From a bacterium (GTDB taxonomy: Bacteria; Vulcanimicrobiota; Vulcanimicrobiia; Vulcanimicrobiales; Vulcanimicrobiaceae), in NCBI GenBank assembly GCA_021805775.1, contig JAJZED010000003.1, forward strand, positions 169,445 to 221,113: DNA of 51,669 nucleotides, read 5' to 3'. The position numbers were made by a program, and so were the translations under genes. Positions 25,601-33,054 of the stretch are shown piece by piece. The notes under the pieces are model-generated. The model saw only the letters and a program-made list of their open reading frames with translations. It searched no databases and was not told where the DNA came from. Numbering within the stretch: the stretch's first letter is position 1; each line of letters opens with the position of its first letter.

Positions 25601-26233
25601 GAGCTCGCGCGATTGAGCGCGAACGTGAATCTCAACGCCGAAACGGAGAGCGAAGAGCTCGGCGCTCGCGATCGAGAGTTGCGTAAACAGCTCGAAGATG
25701 TCATGAACGCGCGCGAAACGCTTCTCGAATCGATTCGCGAGATCGAAAAGCAAACGCAGGTTCGTTTCAACGAAACCTTCGACAAGGTTGCCGAGGCGTT
25801 TACCGAGAGCTTCGACCGGCTCTTCCCCGGCGGGCAAGCGAAGATGTGGCAAACCAATCCCGAGAATATCTCCGAAACCGGGATCGAGATCTCCGCGCAG
25901 CCGCCCGGTAAGAAGGCGATGCCGCTCGCCGCTCTCTCCGGAGGCGAACGCGCGATGGTTGCGGCGGCGCTGATTTTTGCGCTCATTAAGGTGAAGCCGT
26001 CGCCGTTTTATCTGCTCGATGAAATCGATGCCGCGCTCGACGATGCAAACGTCGAGCGGCTCTCGCACATGGTGCGCGATTTACAGGGTGATTCGCAGAT
26101 GATCGTCGTCACGCACAACCGCAAGACGATGGAGATCGCCGATCGCCTCTACGGAGTCTCGATGTCGGAGCCGGGCGTCAGTTCGATTATCTCCGCAGAG
26201 CTCAGCCCCGATCCGGAGCTCGCACTTGCCTGA
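22670..26233 (+). CDS. smc: Chromosome segregation/condensation protein SMC
   Basis: An 1187-aa SMC ATPase that extrudes DNA loops and is loaded at ParB-parS. Domains in order: head with Walker A GPNGSGKSN (about residues 32-40), coiled coil, hinge (about 500-670, with GGEQITGGGAITGG), return coiled coil, and second head with the LSGGERAM signature (about 1088) and Walker B FYLLDEIDAALDD. It starts at GTG overlapping the rnc stop. Partners ScpA and ScpB are not here, but parAB and two parS sites lie about 20 kb away. Confidence 0.97.
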   Translation: MKLRKIKAFGFKTFADAITLDFAGGITGIVGPNGSGKSNIVDAFRWVLGETSTRSLRSDKLEGVIFAGTDKRKPLGLAEVSLTFDNTDGRLATDFREVEITRRTYRAGESEYFINRSQVRLRDIHDLLMGTGLGPGSYSIVSQGQIDAILTSKPAERRALFEETAGINKFLARKNESLRQLEKTEQNAIRINDLIAEIEKRIPELETQVRRAKRYRKVQARVRDLEILSYLRASASRREERTHLADESARIEERRGNAAASAASLGGLFSEVRNRLYQADLALEDLRANAQERRAELARVEADYAAALARREALEAQDTQTSADVERVAREREELGATIERLEAEIEPLVIELEAARERELAAQATLAQARAQLDAIFTRLREVEADVAREATARAERRAQGESLRGEIARLEGEIADDAARLGGLEHSVTESTHRYAQHESALAHAEEQQRDARSAVESAQAVNAQAQSAAATATASLREYAGEVKAAESRLHTIEELENSLEGHVPGTRAVMEAKQRGELGGIEGIVSNLITTDEKYARAMDIAFGARLSNIVTTSSEDAERGIEFLNAREAGRATFLPLDTLSARDARTMTPELSAIPGVIDFAHRLVRTDARYEGVVRFLVGNVLVVDTLQTGIHLVRERKLRETIVTLGGEQITGGGAITGGRFQRERSLLSRRVAAQTLRGQLDAMHATLRRLEAEASACAERITSTARALDEAREASNACDVHVTELRGELAALGATLERTNAEVGAVRAHIDERRGALAVARERALALGDETTSRASGDEERERLEAELAQARAGIARCEEQQREATQIAAALRERNAALHAERDAAAARLGMLDQNQERARDARERMLAEIGTLADETRRLHAHAEGLRGGVTEIDTRLENARREREQLGARQAQLEGELKQAEFEEREASHEGERVRTRLAEIDAELGMLVAQFAQNPAGDDECADVASRYADQGDEVVEDLPRLRDELARLSANVNLNAETESEELGARDRELRKQLEDVMNARETLLESIREIEKQTQVRFNETFDKVAEAFTESFDRLFPGGQAKMWQTNPENISETGIEISAQPPGKKAMPLAALSGGERAMVAAALIFALIKVKPSPFYLLDEIDAALDDANVERLSHMVRDLQGDSQMIVVTHNRKTMEIADRLYGVSMSEPGVSSIISAELSPDPELALA

Positions 26234-27800
26234 GCGCTCGCGCGAAGCCGCTCTTTTTTCCGTCTCCGATAAGCGCGGCGTCGAGCGGGTGGCGCTCGCG
26301 CTACACGCGCGCGGCGTCACGATTTATGCAACCGGCGGAACGCGAAGCTACCTCGTCGATCGCGGCGTTCCCGCGCTCGACGTCGAGGCGCTCACCGGCT
26401 TCCCCGCGCTCTTCGGCGGGCGCGTCAAAACCTTGCACCCGAAGGTCTTCGGCGCGATTCTCTACGATCGAGCGGCCGAGGAGCATCGCGCGCAGATCGA
26501 GCAGTACGCGATGCCGAGCATCGTCACCGTGGTGGTCAACCTCTATCCGTTCGAGGCAACGGTGGCGCGCGAAGGCACGACGCTGGAAGAAGCGATCGAA
26601 CAGATCGATATCGGCGGCGTCGCGCTCTTGCGTGCCGCGGCGAAGAATGCGGCGCACGTCGCGGTGCTCACCGACCCCGAACAGTACCCAAGCTACCTTG
26701 CCGCGCTCGAAAGCGGAGCGGTTCCCGACGGATTGCGGAGACGGCTCGCCGTCGCGGCATTCGAACGGACCGCGTCGTACGATATTGCGATCGCGCACTA
26801 CTTGGCTACGAAGGGCGAACTGCTGCCCTCCGATCTTCCCGGCGCGCTAACGCTCGCGTTGCCGCTCGCGCAACGCTTGCGCTACGGCACAAATCCGCAG
26901 GAGCGCGCGGCGTTTTATCTCGAGCGCGAAGATCGTCTTCCCGAGCAGCTGCACGGAAAGGCGCTCTCGTATAATAATTTGCTCGACCTCGATGCCACCT
27001 TACGTCTGCTCTCGCGCGTAGCGCTCGGGGCCGAATACGGGAGCGAGCGCGAACGCTTCGTTCGCGCTGCGGTCGTAAAGCATACGGTTCCGTGCGGTGT
27101 CGCGCAGCGATCGACCGTAGGAAAAGCGGTGCGCGATGCAATCGCCGCCGATTCGGTCTCGGCGTACGGCGGCGTTGTGGCGACCGATGCGCGGCTCGAT
27201 GCCGCAGCGGCACGCGCGCTCGCCGAAGTCTTTCTCGAAATCGTCGCCGCCCCCGAGTACGACGACGAAGCACTCGAGATTCTCAAGAAAAAGAAAAACC
27301 TTCGCATCATGCGCTTTGCGCCGACGCTTCCCGACGAACTCGCCGCGGAGCTGCGCGTGCGTTCGGCGCTCGGCGGCGTCCTCGCCGAAGAGAACGATCC
27401 CGCCGCCGAACCCGAACGGTGGAGCGTGGTCAGTAAGCGCGCGCCCGACGATCGGGAGTGGCACGACCTCGCCTTCGCCTGGGATATCGTGCGACACGTG
27501 AAGAGTAACGGCATCGTCATCGTCAAGGGCGGCACGACGCGCGGCATTTGCGCGGGACAGACCAACCGCGTGAGCGCCGTGCAGATCGCCGCCCATCGCG
27601 CAGGGGAGCTCGCCGTCGGCGGCTCCTGTGCAAGCGACGGATTCTTCCCGTTCGCCGACGGTCTCGAAGCCGCAATTGCCGCGGGCGTAACGGCGGTCAT
27701 CGCACCGGGGGGAAGCGTTCGCGACGCGGAGGTTATCGCCGCGGCAGACCGCGCCGGCATCGCGTTGGTTTTTTCCAGCTACCGATATTTCTTGCACTAA
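26226..27800 (+). CDS. purH: Bifunctional AICAR formyltransferase / IMP cyclohydrolase
   Basis: A 524-aa enzyme for the last two steps of purine synthesis. The N-terminal MGS-like cyclohydrolase domain begins ALFSVSDKRGVE and has YATGGT. The AICAR transformylase domain has RYGTNPQERAAFY and the catalytic Lys-His in VKHTVPCGVA (commonly KHxNPCG). TTG 26226 is the likely start; it gives the standard N-terminus and an 8-bp overlap with smc. Transcription runs into the repeat region downstream. Confidence 0.95.
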   Translation: MPERSREAALFSVSDKRGVERVALALHARGVTIYATGGTRSYLVDRGVPALDVEALTGFPALFGGRVKTLHPKVFGAILYDRAAEEHRAQIEQYAMPSIVTVVVNLYPFEATVAREGTTLEEAIEQIDIGGVALLRAAAKNAAHVAVLTDPEQYPSYLAALESGAVPDGLRRRLAVAAFERTASYDIAIAHYLATKGELLPSDLPGALTLALPLAQRLRYGTNPQERAAFYLEREDRLPEQLHGKALSYNNLLDLDATLRLLSRVALGAEYGSERERFVRAAVVKHTVPCGVAQRSTVGKAVRDAIAADSVSAYGGVVATDARLDAAAARALAEVFLEIVAAPEYDDEALEILKKKKNLRIMRFAPTLPDELAAELRVRSALGGVLAEENDPAAEPERWSVVSKRAPDDREWHDLAFAWDIVRHVKSNGIVIVKGGTTRGICAGQTNRVSAVQIAAHRAGELAVGGSCASDGFFPFADGLEAAIAAGVTAVIAPGGSVRDAEVIAAADRAGIALVFSSYRYFLH

Positions 27801-27814
27801 CCGGGGCGTTCGCC

Positions 27815-27993
27815 GCCACCCCGAGTAGCTTGCGCGTGTCATCCCGAGTAGATTGCTCGTCTCGCAGCGCGTAGCTTGCGCGTGTCGCCACGCGTAGATT
27901 GCTCGTCTCGCAGCGCGTAGCTTGCGCGTGTCGCCACGCGTAGATTGCTCGTGTCACCCCGAGTAGATTGCGAAGCAATCGTATCGAGGGGCG
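27815..27993. repeat. Array of six 23-bp units capped by a 41-bp hairpin repeat (array A)
   Basis: Six contiguous 23-bp units (27815, 27838, 27861, 27884, 27907 and 27930) share the core YGAGTAGMTTGC or GCGTAGMTTGC. Two variants alternate, ending GCTTGCGCGT or GATTGCTCGT. The array ends with a full hairpin unit at 27953-27993, whose stem is GATTGC-GAA-GCAATC. A short duplication of GTATCGAGGGGCG follows. Compared with the left-edge copies, the stem has changed on both sides and kept its pairing. No gene is seen. Confidence 0.9.
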
Positions 27994-28015
27994 TATCGAG
28001 GGGCGCGTCGTAGCA

Positions 28016-28139
28016 GAGCACGAACGATTCAACGCTGCACCGCTCCTCGCTAGACGCTCGCGGCTCGGACAAGCAATGTCAGGGTCCTCGCCGCTCGCTT
28101 AAGCGCTCGTCGGGCGCACCGCTTGAATCGTTCGCGCTC
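28016..28139. repeat. 17-bp inverted repeat around a 90-bp segment
   Basis: The arms at 28016-28032 and 28123-28139 are inverted copies with one mismatch; the inner 12 bp (CGAACGATTCAA) are perfect. The enclosed segment contains the 30-bp companion repeat. It lies midway between the two hairpin-capped arrays. It could be a mobile repeat cassette or a large hairpin. Confidence 0.6.
28092..28121. repeat. Second copy of the 30-bp companion repeat
   Basis: It matches 101-130 at 29 of 30 positions. Both copies sit within a few hundred bases of hairpin repeats, showing that the two repeat regions share more than the hairpin. Confidence 0.8.
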
Positions 28140-28160
28140 GGGATTTGCGCAGCATCCCGT

Positions 28161-28293
28161 GTCGCCACGCGTAGGTTGCTCGTGTCGCCACGCGTAGATT
28201 GCTCGTGTCGCCACGCGTAGATTGCTCGTGTCACCCCGAGTAGATTGCTCGTGTCACCCCGAGTAGATTGCGAAGCAATCGTATCGAGGGGCG
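28161..28293. repeat. Array of four 23-bp units capped by a 41-bp hairpin repeat (array B)
   Basis: Units at 28161, 28184, 28207 and 28230 are near identical (GTCGCCACGCGTAGATTGCT and GTCACCCCGAGTAGATTGCT types) and are followed by a full hairpin unit at 28253-28293. The order and orientation match array A: half-units first, hairpin cap last. The array ends 4 bp before the stop of the HNH gene. Together with array A this explains the 496-bp gap between purH and the HNH gene. Confidence 0.9.
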
Positions 28294-28296
28294 ACG

Positions 28297-29241
28297 CTAT
28301 TTCTTAAACACTTCTTCGTAGTGGCGTTCGAGATTTTCGACGCTCGGAAGCGCGTGTGCCGCTAACGGAGCTCGTACTTCACGTTCGCTCATTTCGTAAT
28401 AAATTTTGCCGTTGCTGAAATCTTCGCGTAGACGGGGGCTTACGACGAAGCGGCGATCCGGGCGAATCGAGACATACCCCTTGTCGAAGAGCCGGTGGAT
28501 ATCGGAACGCAATGCGATGCCGTTTGAAAGCTCGTGCCGGACGCGCTCGGCAAACGGCACGATATGCGCGGCATCGAGAACGGGGATCGTCCGCTCCCCC
28601 GAAACGGCGCAGCGCCGCTCGTACGCGTCGAGGACGAGCGCGCGAAACGTCCCCTGCCCCTGGCGCGGAAGATAGAGGGCGCTCTGCTTCGCGCGCCCTC
28701 CGAACGGAGCGCGCACCTCGGGGCTTACCGCCGGCGGCGGCAATGCGGCTCCGAGCCGCGCGCAGACTTGCTTCCACACACGCGCCCCTTCGCCGGAGTT
28801 CATGTCGTAATACATTCCCGACTGAATGTGCGAATTCCAATCGCGCGGCGGATCGATCCACGCCGAACGTTCGAAAAACGTCGGTTCGTCGAGAAAAATA
28901 CAACCGATTTCGTAGCTTTCGTCGACAGCGCGATGCGCGTACCCAGCGGTGAGATTCAGAAGTCGATCGATCCTCGCCACGCCGTTTTTTTCGCCGAAAA
29001 ACTCCCAAGCGTCGCGAATGCTGTAGCGCGCGGAGCGCTCGAAGAAACCCACCCCAACGATAGCCTGCAGCGGCGCCTTTAACTTGAACAAAAAGGGCGC
29101 GCCGGGGCGCGCGTTGAGCGAGCCTCCACCGGGTTTCCAGAAATTTACTTCGTCGAGAGCGGGACGGCGCGAAAGAAACTCAAACCAGTCTTGGTCGGTT
29201 AGACCGATATAGAGGTCGCGTTGCGCCGGAGGGCTCTCCAC
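28297..29241 (-). CDS. HNH endonuclease with an N-terminal recognition-like domain
   Basis: A 314-aa protein starting at GTG 29241. The C-terminal third is an HNH nuclease of the HNH_2 type: YERRCAVSGE, then DAAHIVPF, NGIALRSDIHRLFDKGY, with the conserved His and Asn-containing core. The N-terminal 150 residues (DLYIGLTDQDW, then FLFKLKAP and GVGFF) recall PUA/EVE-like folds that read modified bases in some HNH restriction enzymes. This supports a modification-dependent restriction role only tentatively. No methyltransferase is nearby. It converges on the repeat arrays. Confidence 0.75.
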   Translation of the reverse strand: MESPPAQRDLYIGLTDQDWFEFLSRRPALDEVNFWKPGGGSLNARPGAPFLFKLKAPLQAIVGVGFFERSARYSIRDAWEFFGEKNGVARIDRLLNLTAGYAHRAVDESYEIGCIFLDEPTFFERSAWIDPPRDWNSHIQSGMYYDMNSGEGARVWKQVCARLGAALPPPAVSPEVRAPFGGRAKQSALYLPRQGQGTFRALVLDAYERRCAVSGERTIPVLDAAHIVPFAERVRHELSNGIALRSDIHRLFDKGYVSIRPDRRFVVSPRLREDFSNGKIYYEMSEREVRAPLAAHALPSVENLERHYEEVFKK

Positions 29242-29303
29242 GCCGGTTACGTACGGGGCCCTCGCCGGAAACCATTCAAAGCGACCGTTGGGAGAAAATA
29301 GCG

Positions 29304-29705
29304 ATGCCTCGATTCCTCCACACCTCCATATTCGTCAACGATATGAACGAATCGATTGCGTTTTATACCGAACAACTCGGCATGAAGCTGCTCGACGGAC
29401 CATTCCATTACCCCGGAAATGCCGATATGGCGTTTGTCGGGAACGATTGGAATGCGTACATCGAGTTGGTCTTCGATCTCGAAGATCATCCGCCGTATCA
29501 ACTCGGCAATCGCTACGAGCACCTCGCGCTCGCAGTTGAAGGGGAGCTTGCCCCATACGTTGCAAAGCTTCGCGAGCGCGGCGTCAAGGTGCTCAAAGAC
29601 GTCTACAAGTCGCCCGGCGGAACGCGCGCGATTGCTTTCATCGAAGACCCGAACGGGATTCCGATCGAGCTGCTCGAGCCGCGGCGCGCCAAGACGCTCG
29701 GGTAG
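29304..29705 (+). CDS. gloA: Lactoylglutathione lyase-like VOC-family protein (glyoxalase I)
   Basis: A 133-aa vicinal-oxygen-chelate protein with two beta-alpha-beta-beta-beta modules. Metal ligands fit glyoxalase I: His in RFLHTSIFV, Glu in YIELVF, His in YEHLAL and Glu in IPIELLE, with the typical FIEDPNG motif. It would detoxify methylglyoxal as a thiol hemithioacetal. The ATG at 29304 has a GGGAG about 9 nt upstream. VOC proteins vary in substrate, so the exact reaction is probable rather than certain. Confidence 0.82.
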   Translation: MPRFLHTSIFVNDMNESIAFYTEQLGMKLLDGPFHYPGNADMAFVGNDWNAYIELVFDLEDHPPYQLGNRYEHLALAVEGELAPYVAKLRERGVKVLKDVYKSPGGTRAIAFIEDPNGIPIELLEPRRAKTLG

Positions 29706-29763
29706 CGCGCCGCCGAGCGCCCAGGCATGAATCGGAGCGGCTCGTTGCGAAACCGCCCACCCG

Positions 29764-31035
29764 ATGCCCAGCCCGATCCTCGCTCCCCGCGGCACCTACG
29801 ATCTGTTGCCGCCGGCCTCAACGCTTCGCGCCGGCCTCGAAGCGCGAATGCGCGATGTTGCGACGAGCTTTGGCTACGGCGAGATTCGCACGCCGATCTT
29901 CGAGGCGACCGAACTCTTCGAACGTGGCGTCGGCGAGGGCACCGATATCGTCGAGAAAGAGATGTATACGTTCGTCGATAAGGGCGAACGTCGCATGACG
30001 TTACGGCCCGAGTTTACCGCACCCGTCGTGCGCGCCGCCCTCGAGCACAAACTCTTTGCCGCCGGCCCGCAGCGCTTTTTTTACCTCGGGCCGATCTTCC
30101 GTTACGAGCGCCCGCAGAAGGGCCGCTATCGACAGCCGCATCAATTCGGTGTGGAATGCTACGGTTATTCCGAACCCGAAGCCGATGTTGAAGTCATCGC
30201 GCTTGCGTGGCAAATCGTACGCTCGCATAAAATAGCCGATGCGCGTTTACAACTCAATAGTATCGGTGACGTTGCGTGCCGCGATCGTTATCGCGAAGCG
30301 TTGCTTTCGTTTTTGCGTCCGTTGGCGCCGACGCTCTCTGAAGATTCGCAACGTCGCTTAGAGCGCAATCCTCTGCGCGTCCTCGACAGTAAAGATCCGC
30401 GCGACGGCGAGGCGGTGAAGAACGCGCCGCGCATGCTCGAACATCTTTGCGATCCGTGCCGCGAGCACTTCGGTGCGGTGCGCGCTCTCCTCGACGCGCT
30501 TGCTATTCCATACGATGTGAATCCACAGATCGTCCGCGGGCTGGACTACTACACGCGCACGGTCTTCGAGATCGTCTCGAATTCCTTGGGTGCGCAGAGC
30601 ACGGTCTGCGGCGGCGGGCGCTACGACAACCTCGTCGCGTCGCTCGGTGGCCCCAGCGTGCCGGCGGTTGGGTTTGCGATGGGAATCGAACGCTTCGAGA
30701 TGATCCTCTCGGCGGCGGGCGCCGCGCCCGAGGCGATGCGCCGCGGCGTTCAGGCAATCGCCCTTGGCGCACAGGCGCGAGCGCGGCTTCTGCCGATCGC
30801 GCTCCGCCTGCGAGAACGGGGGACGGCAGTCTTTATGGACTTCTCCGACCGAAAAATCCCGGCCCAGTTTAAGCTTGCCGAGCGCAACGCCGCGCGCGCG
30901 GGGCTCATCCTCGGAAGCGACGAACTGGAAAAGGGAGAGCTGGTGGTGCGCGATCTCGTGGAGCGCAGTGAAGTGCGCGTCGCAATCGACGACATCGAGG
31001 GAATTACAACCGCTCTGCAACGAATGGGAGTGTAA
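29764..31035 (+). CDS. hisS: Histidine--tRNA ligase
   Basis: A 423-aa class II aminoacyl-tRNA synthetase. It has PRGTYDLLP at the start, motif 2 in RYERPQKGRYRQPHQFG, the histidine-specific LDYYTRTVFE and GGGRYDNL, and an anticodon-binding domain (about residues 330-420). The length is typical. Its stop TAA shares one base with the ATG of the biotin-carrier gene. Confidence 0.96.
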   Translation: MPSPILAPRGTYDLLPPASTLRAGLEARMRDVATSFGYGEIRTPIFEATELFERGVGEGTDIVEKEMYTFVDKGERRMTLRPEFTAPVVRAALEHKLFAAGPQRFFYLGPIFRYERPQKGRYRQPHQFGVECYGYSEPEADVEVIALAWQIVRSHKIADARLQLNSIGDVACRDRYREALLSFLRPLAPTLSEDSQRRLERNPLRVLDSKDPRDGEAVKNAPRMLEHLCDPCREHFGAVRALLDALAIPYDVNPQIVRGLDYYTRTVFEIVSNSLGAQSTVCGGGRYDNLVASLGGPSVPAVGFAMGIERFEMILSAAGAAPEAMRRGVQAIALGAQARARLLPIALRLRERGTAVFMDFSDRKIPAQFKLAERNAARAGLILGSDELEKGELVVRDLVERSEVRVAIDDIEGITTALQRMGV

Positions 31036-31478
31036 TGGAGCAAGATTTCGAAGCGATAGAACGACTTATCGCGGTGATGGAGCAACACGATCTCGACCGC
31101 ATGAAAGTGCGCGTTGGAGAGACGCTCTACGAACTCGTCCGTCGCGAGGCAGCCGCGCCGGTGGTGACGCAGATCGGCCACGTACCGGCACCGGTGATGG
31201 AGGGTTCCGGGCCCGCGCCGGTCGCCGGACCGCCTAAGAACGTTAAGCGCGTGAGCGCGCCGCTAACCGGGGTTTTTTATCGCTCGTCCTCCCCCGATTC
31301 CGCCGCTTTCGTGAACGAAGGGCAGCGCGTGGAGCTCGGCGACGTCCTCTGCATTCTCGAAGCGATGAAATTGTTTAACGAAATTCAAAGCGAGTTCGCC
31401 GGAACGATCGTCCGCATTATCCCGCAAAACGGCGAGCTGGTTTCGCAGGGCGAGGATCTCTTTTGGATCGAGCCGTGA
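31035..31478 (+). CDS. accB: Biotin carboxyl carrier protein of acetyl-CoA carboxylase
   Basis: A 147-aa BCCP with a charged helical N-terminus, a Pro/Ala-rich linker (about residues 45-75) and a biotinyl domain. The biotinylated lysine is Lys112 in ILEAMKLFNEI. accC, which normally follows, is absent; gmhA follows instead, overlapping by 4 bp from its GTG. BCCP of another biotin enzyme cannot be excluded. Confidence 0.92.
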   Translation: MEQDFEAIERLIAVMEQHDLDRMKVRVGETLYELVRREAAAPVVTQIGHVPAPVMEGSGPAPVAGPPKNVKRVSAPLTGVFYRSSSPDSAAFVNEGQRVELGDVLCILEAMKLFNEIQSEFAGTIVRIIPQNGELVSQGEDLFWIEP

Positions 31479-32074
31479 GCGAGCTTCCCGCGACGCACGG
31501 CCGACGCGATTATTCCGAACTGATCGCCGAACGACAAGGCTTGCTCGATTCGCCGCATTATCGCGCTCAAGTCGAAGCGATCGCCGAGGCGATGGTCGTT
31601 GCGTTGCGGGCCGGCAACAAAATATTATGGTGCGGGAATGGCGGCAGCGCCGCCGAGGCGCAGCACATGGCCGCCGAACTCTCGGGGCGCTTTCTGCGCG
31701 AACGCCCCGGTTATTATAGCGAAGCGCTCTCTGTAAATTCGTCGACGCTCACGTGTATCGGAAACGACTACGGATACGACGTCGTTTTCTCGCGCCAGGT
31801 CGAAGCGTTCGCTCGGCCGGGCGACGTTGTAATCGGGATGACGACCAGCGGAAGTTCGCGGAATATCGTTCTCGCTTTGGAAGCGGCGAAGCGCAAAGGC
31901 GCCGTCGCGATCGCCTTTACCGGAAACGGCGGCGGCGAGAGCGCGCGCGTCGCCGACCTCGCGCTTGTCGGCCCCGACGGGTATGCCGCACTCGTGCAAG
32001 AGGTGCACCAGGTGATGGCGCACATTCTCTGCGATCTTGTAGAGCAACGAATGATGTTCGGTGACGCACCGTGA
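31475..32074 (+). CDS. gmhA: Phosphoheptose isomerase (sedoheptulose-7-phosphate isomerase)
   Basis: A 199-aa SIS-domain enzyme that makes D-glycero-D-manno-heptose 7-phosphate, the first step to LPS heptose. GmhA features are CGNGGSAAEAQHMAAELSGR, TTSGSSRN (phosphate loop) and the C-terminal HQVMAHILCDLVE. The GTG at 31475 overlaps the accB stop. The frame is open a few codons further up but without a better start. It is first in an LPS heptose/core cluster. Confidence 0.93.
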   Translation: MSELPATHGRRDYSELIAERQGLLDSPHYRAQVEAIAEAMVVALRAGNKILWCGNGGSAAEAQHMAAELSGRFLRERPGYYSEALSVNSSTLTCIGNDYGYDVVFSRQVEAFARPGDVVIGMTTSGSSRNIVLALEAAKRKGAVAIAFTGNGGGESARVADLALVGPDGYAALVQEVHQVMAHILCDLVEQRMMFGDAP

Positions 32075-33054
32075 GCGCGTCGCTCGCCGTGCCCGATGCG
32101 CGCACGTTTTTTGACAAAATGGCGGGGAAACGCATTCTCGTCGTCGGCGATCTTATGCTCGACGAATGGATTTGGGGACGCGTCGAACGGATCTCTCCGG
32201 AGGCGCCGGTGCCGGTGGTCGCGGTCCACGACCATTCATTCACCCTCGGCGGAGCGGGGAATGTGGCGCACAATCTCCGCGTCCTCGGCGCGGAGGTTTC
32301 GTGTATCGGCGTGGTCGGCGACGACGCCTTCGGCAATGAAGTTCGTGCGATGCTTCGAGCGCAGAACATCGATGCCGAGGGCGTCATTTCGGTCGACGAC
32401 CGCCCCACAACGCGGAAGACACGCGTCGTCGCGCAGCATCAACAAGTCGTGCGGGCGGATTGGGAGTCGGTCGAACCGCTGCGCCCGGCCGACGCCGCAC
32501 GCATTGCTGCGATCGTTGCCGATGCGGCGAAGCGTGCCGATGCGGTTATCGTGAGCGACTATGCGAAAGGCTTGCTCTCGCGAGAGATCGTCGAAGCTGC
32601 GAACCTCTGTCCGCTCGTTCTCGGCGATCCGAAACCCCAGCATGCGGCATTTTTTTCCGGAGTGACCTGCGTCGCTCCGAACCTGAGCGAAGCGGCGGCG
32701 GCATCGGGGGTTGCGATTCGGGATGAAGCTTCGTTGGAGCGCGTCGGTAAAATATTACTCGAGCGTTTCGGCTGCCGATACGTCGTCATCACGCGCGGCG
32801 AAAACGGAATGTCGCTCTTTGGCCGCGACGGAGAGCGATTGACGATTCCCTCGGTAGCGCGAACGGTCTTCGATGTCAGCGGCGCGGGCGACACCGTGGT
32901 CTCGGTTCTCGCACTGGCTCTCGCCGTCGGCGCTTCGATCGACCGCGCCATGCAGCTCGCAAATTATGCCGCCGGAGCGGTGGTAGAAAAACTCGGTACG
33001 GCCACGGCGAGCGCGCAAGAAATTTTGGAGTTACTCGAACATGCCGACGCCTGA
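32071..33054 (+). CDS. hldA: D-glycero-beta-D-manno-heptose-7-phosphate kinase
   Basis: A 327-aa PfkB-family kinase that phosphorylates heptose 7-phosphate at C1. It has GRVERISPEAPVPVV, GGAGNVAHNL, and the C-terminal DVSGAGDTVVSVL anion hole. In E. coli this is the first half of HldE; here kinase and adenylyltransferase are separate genes overlapping by 14 bp. GTG start overlaps the gmhA stop. Confidence 0.93.
   Translation: MSASLAVPDARTFFDKMAGKRILVVGDLMLDEWIWGRVERISPEAPVPVVAVHDHSFTLGGAGNVAHNLRVLGAEVSCIGVVGDDAFGNEVRAMLRAQNIDAEGVISVDDRPTTRKTRVVAQHQQVVRADWESVEPLRPADAARIAAIVADAAKRADAVIVSDYAKGLLSREIVEAANLCPLVLGDPKPQHAAFFSGVTCVAPNLSEAAAASGVAIRDEASLERVGKILLERFGCRYVVITRGENGMSLFGRDGERLTIPSVARTVFDVSGAGDTVVSVLALALAVGASIDRAMQLANYAAGAVVEKLGTATASAQEILELLEHADA

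Noticed and set aside
27733-28072. Minus-strand frames with repeated Arg/Ala/Thr-rich peptides over the 23-bp arrays
   Set aside because: The peptides are just translations of the 23-bp units in rotating frames; there is no ribosome site, and the sequence is explained as DNA repeats.
27815-28293. Possible CRISPR array
   Set aside because: The units are contiguous with no unique spacers between them, and no cas genes are present.
27801-28296. tRNA or rRNA gene in the purH-HNH gap
   Set aside because: No cloverleaf, T-loop GTTCGA or conserved rRNA sequence was seen; the gap is filled with repeats.
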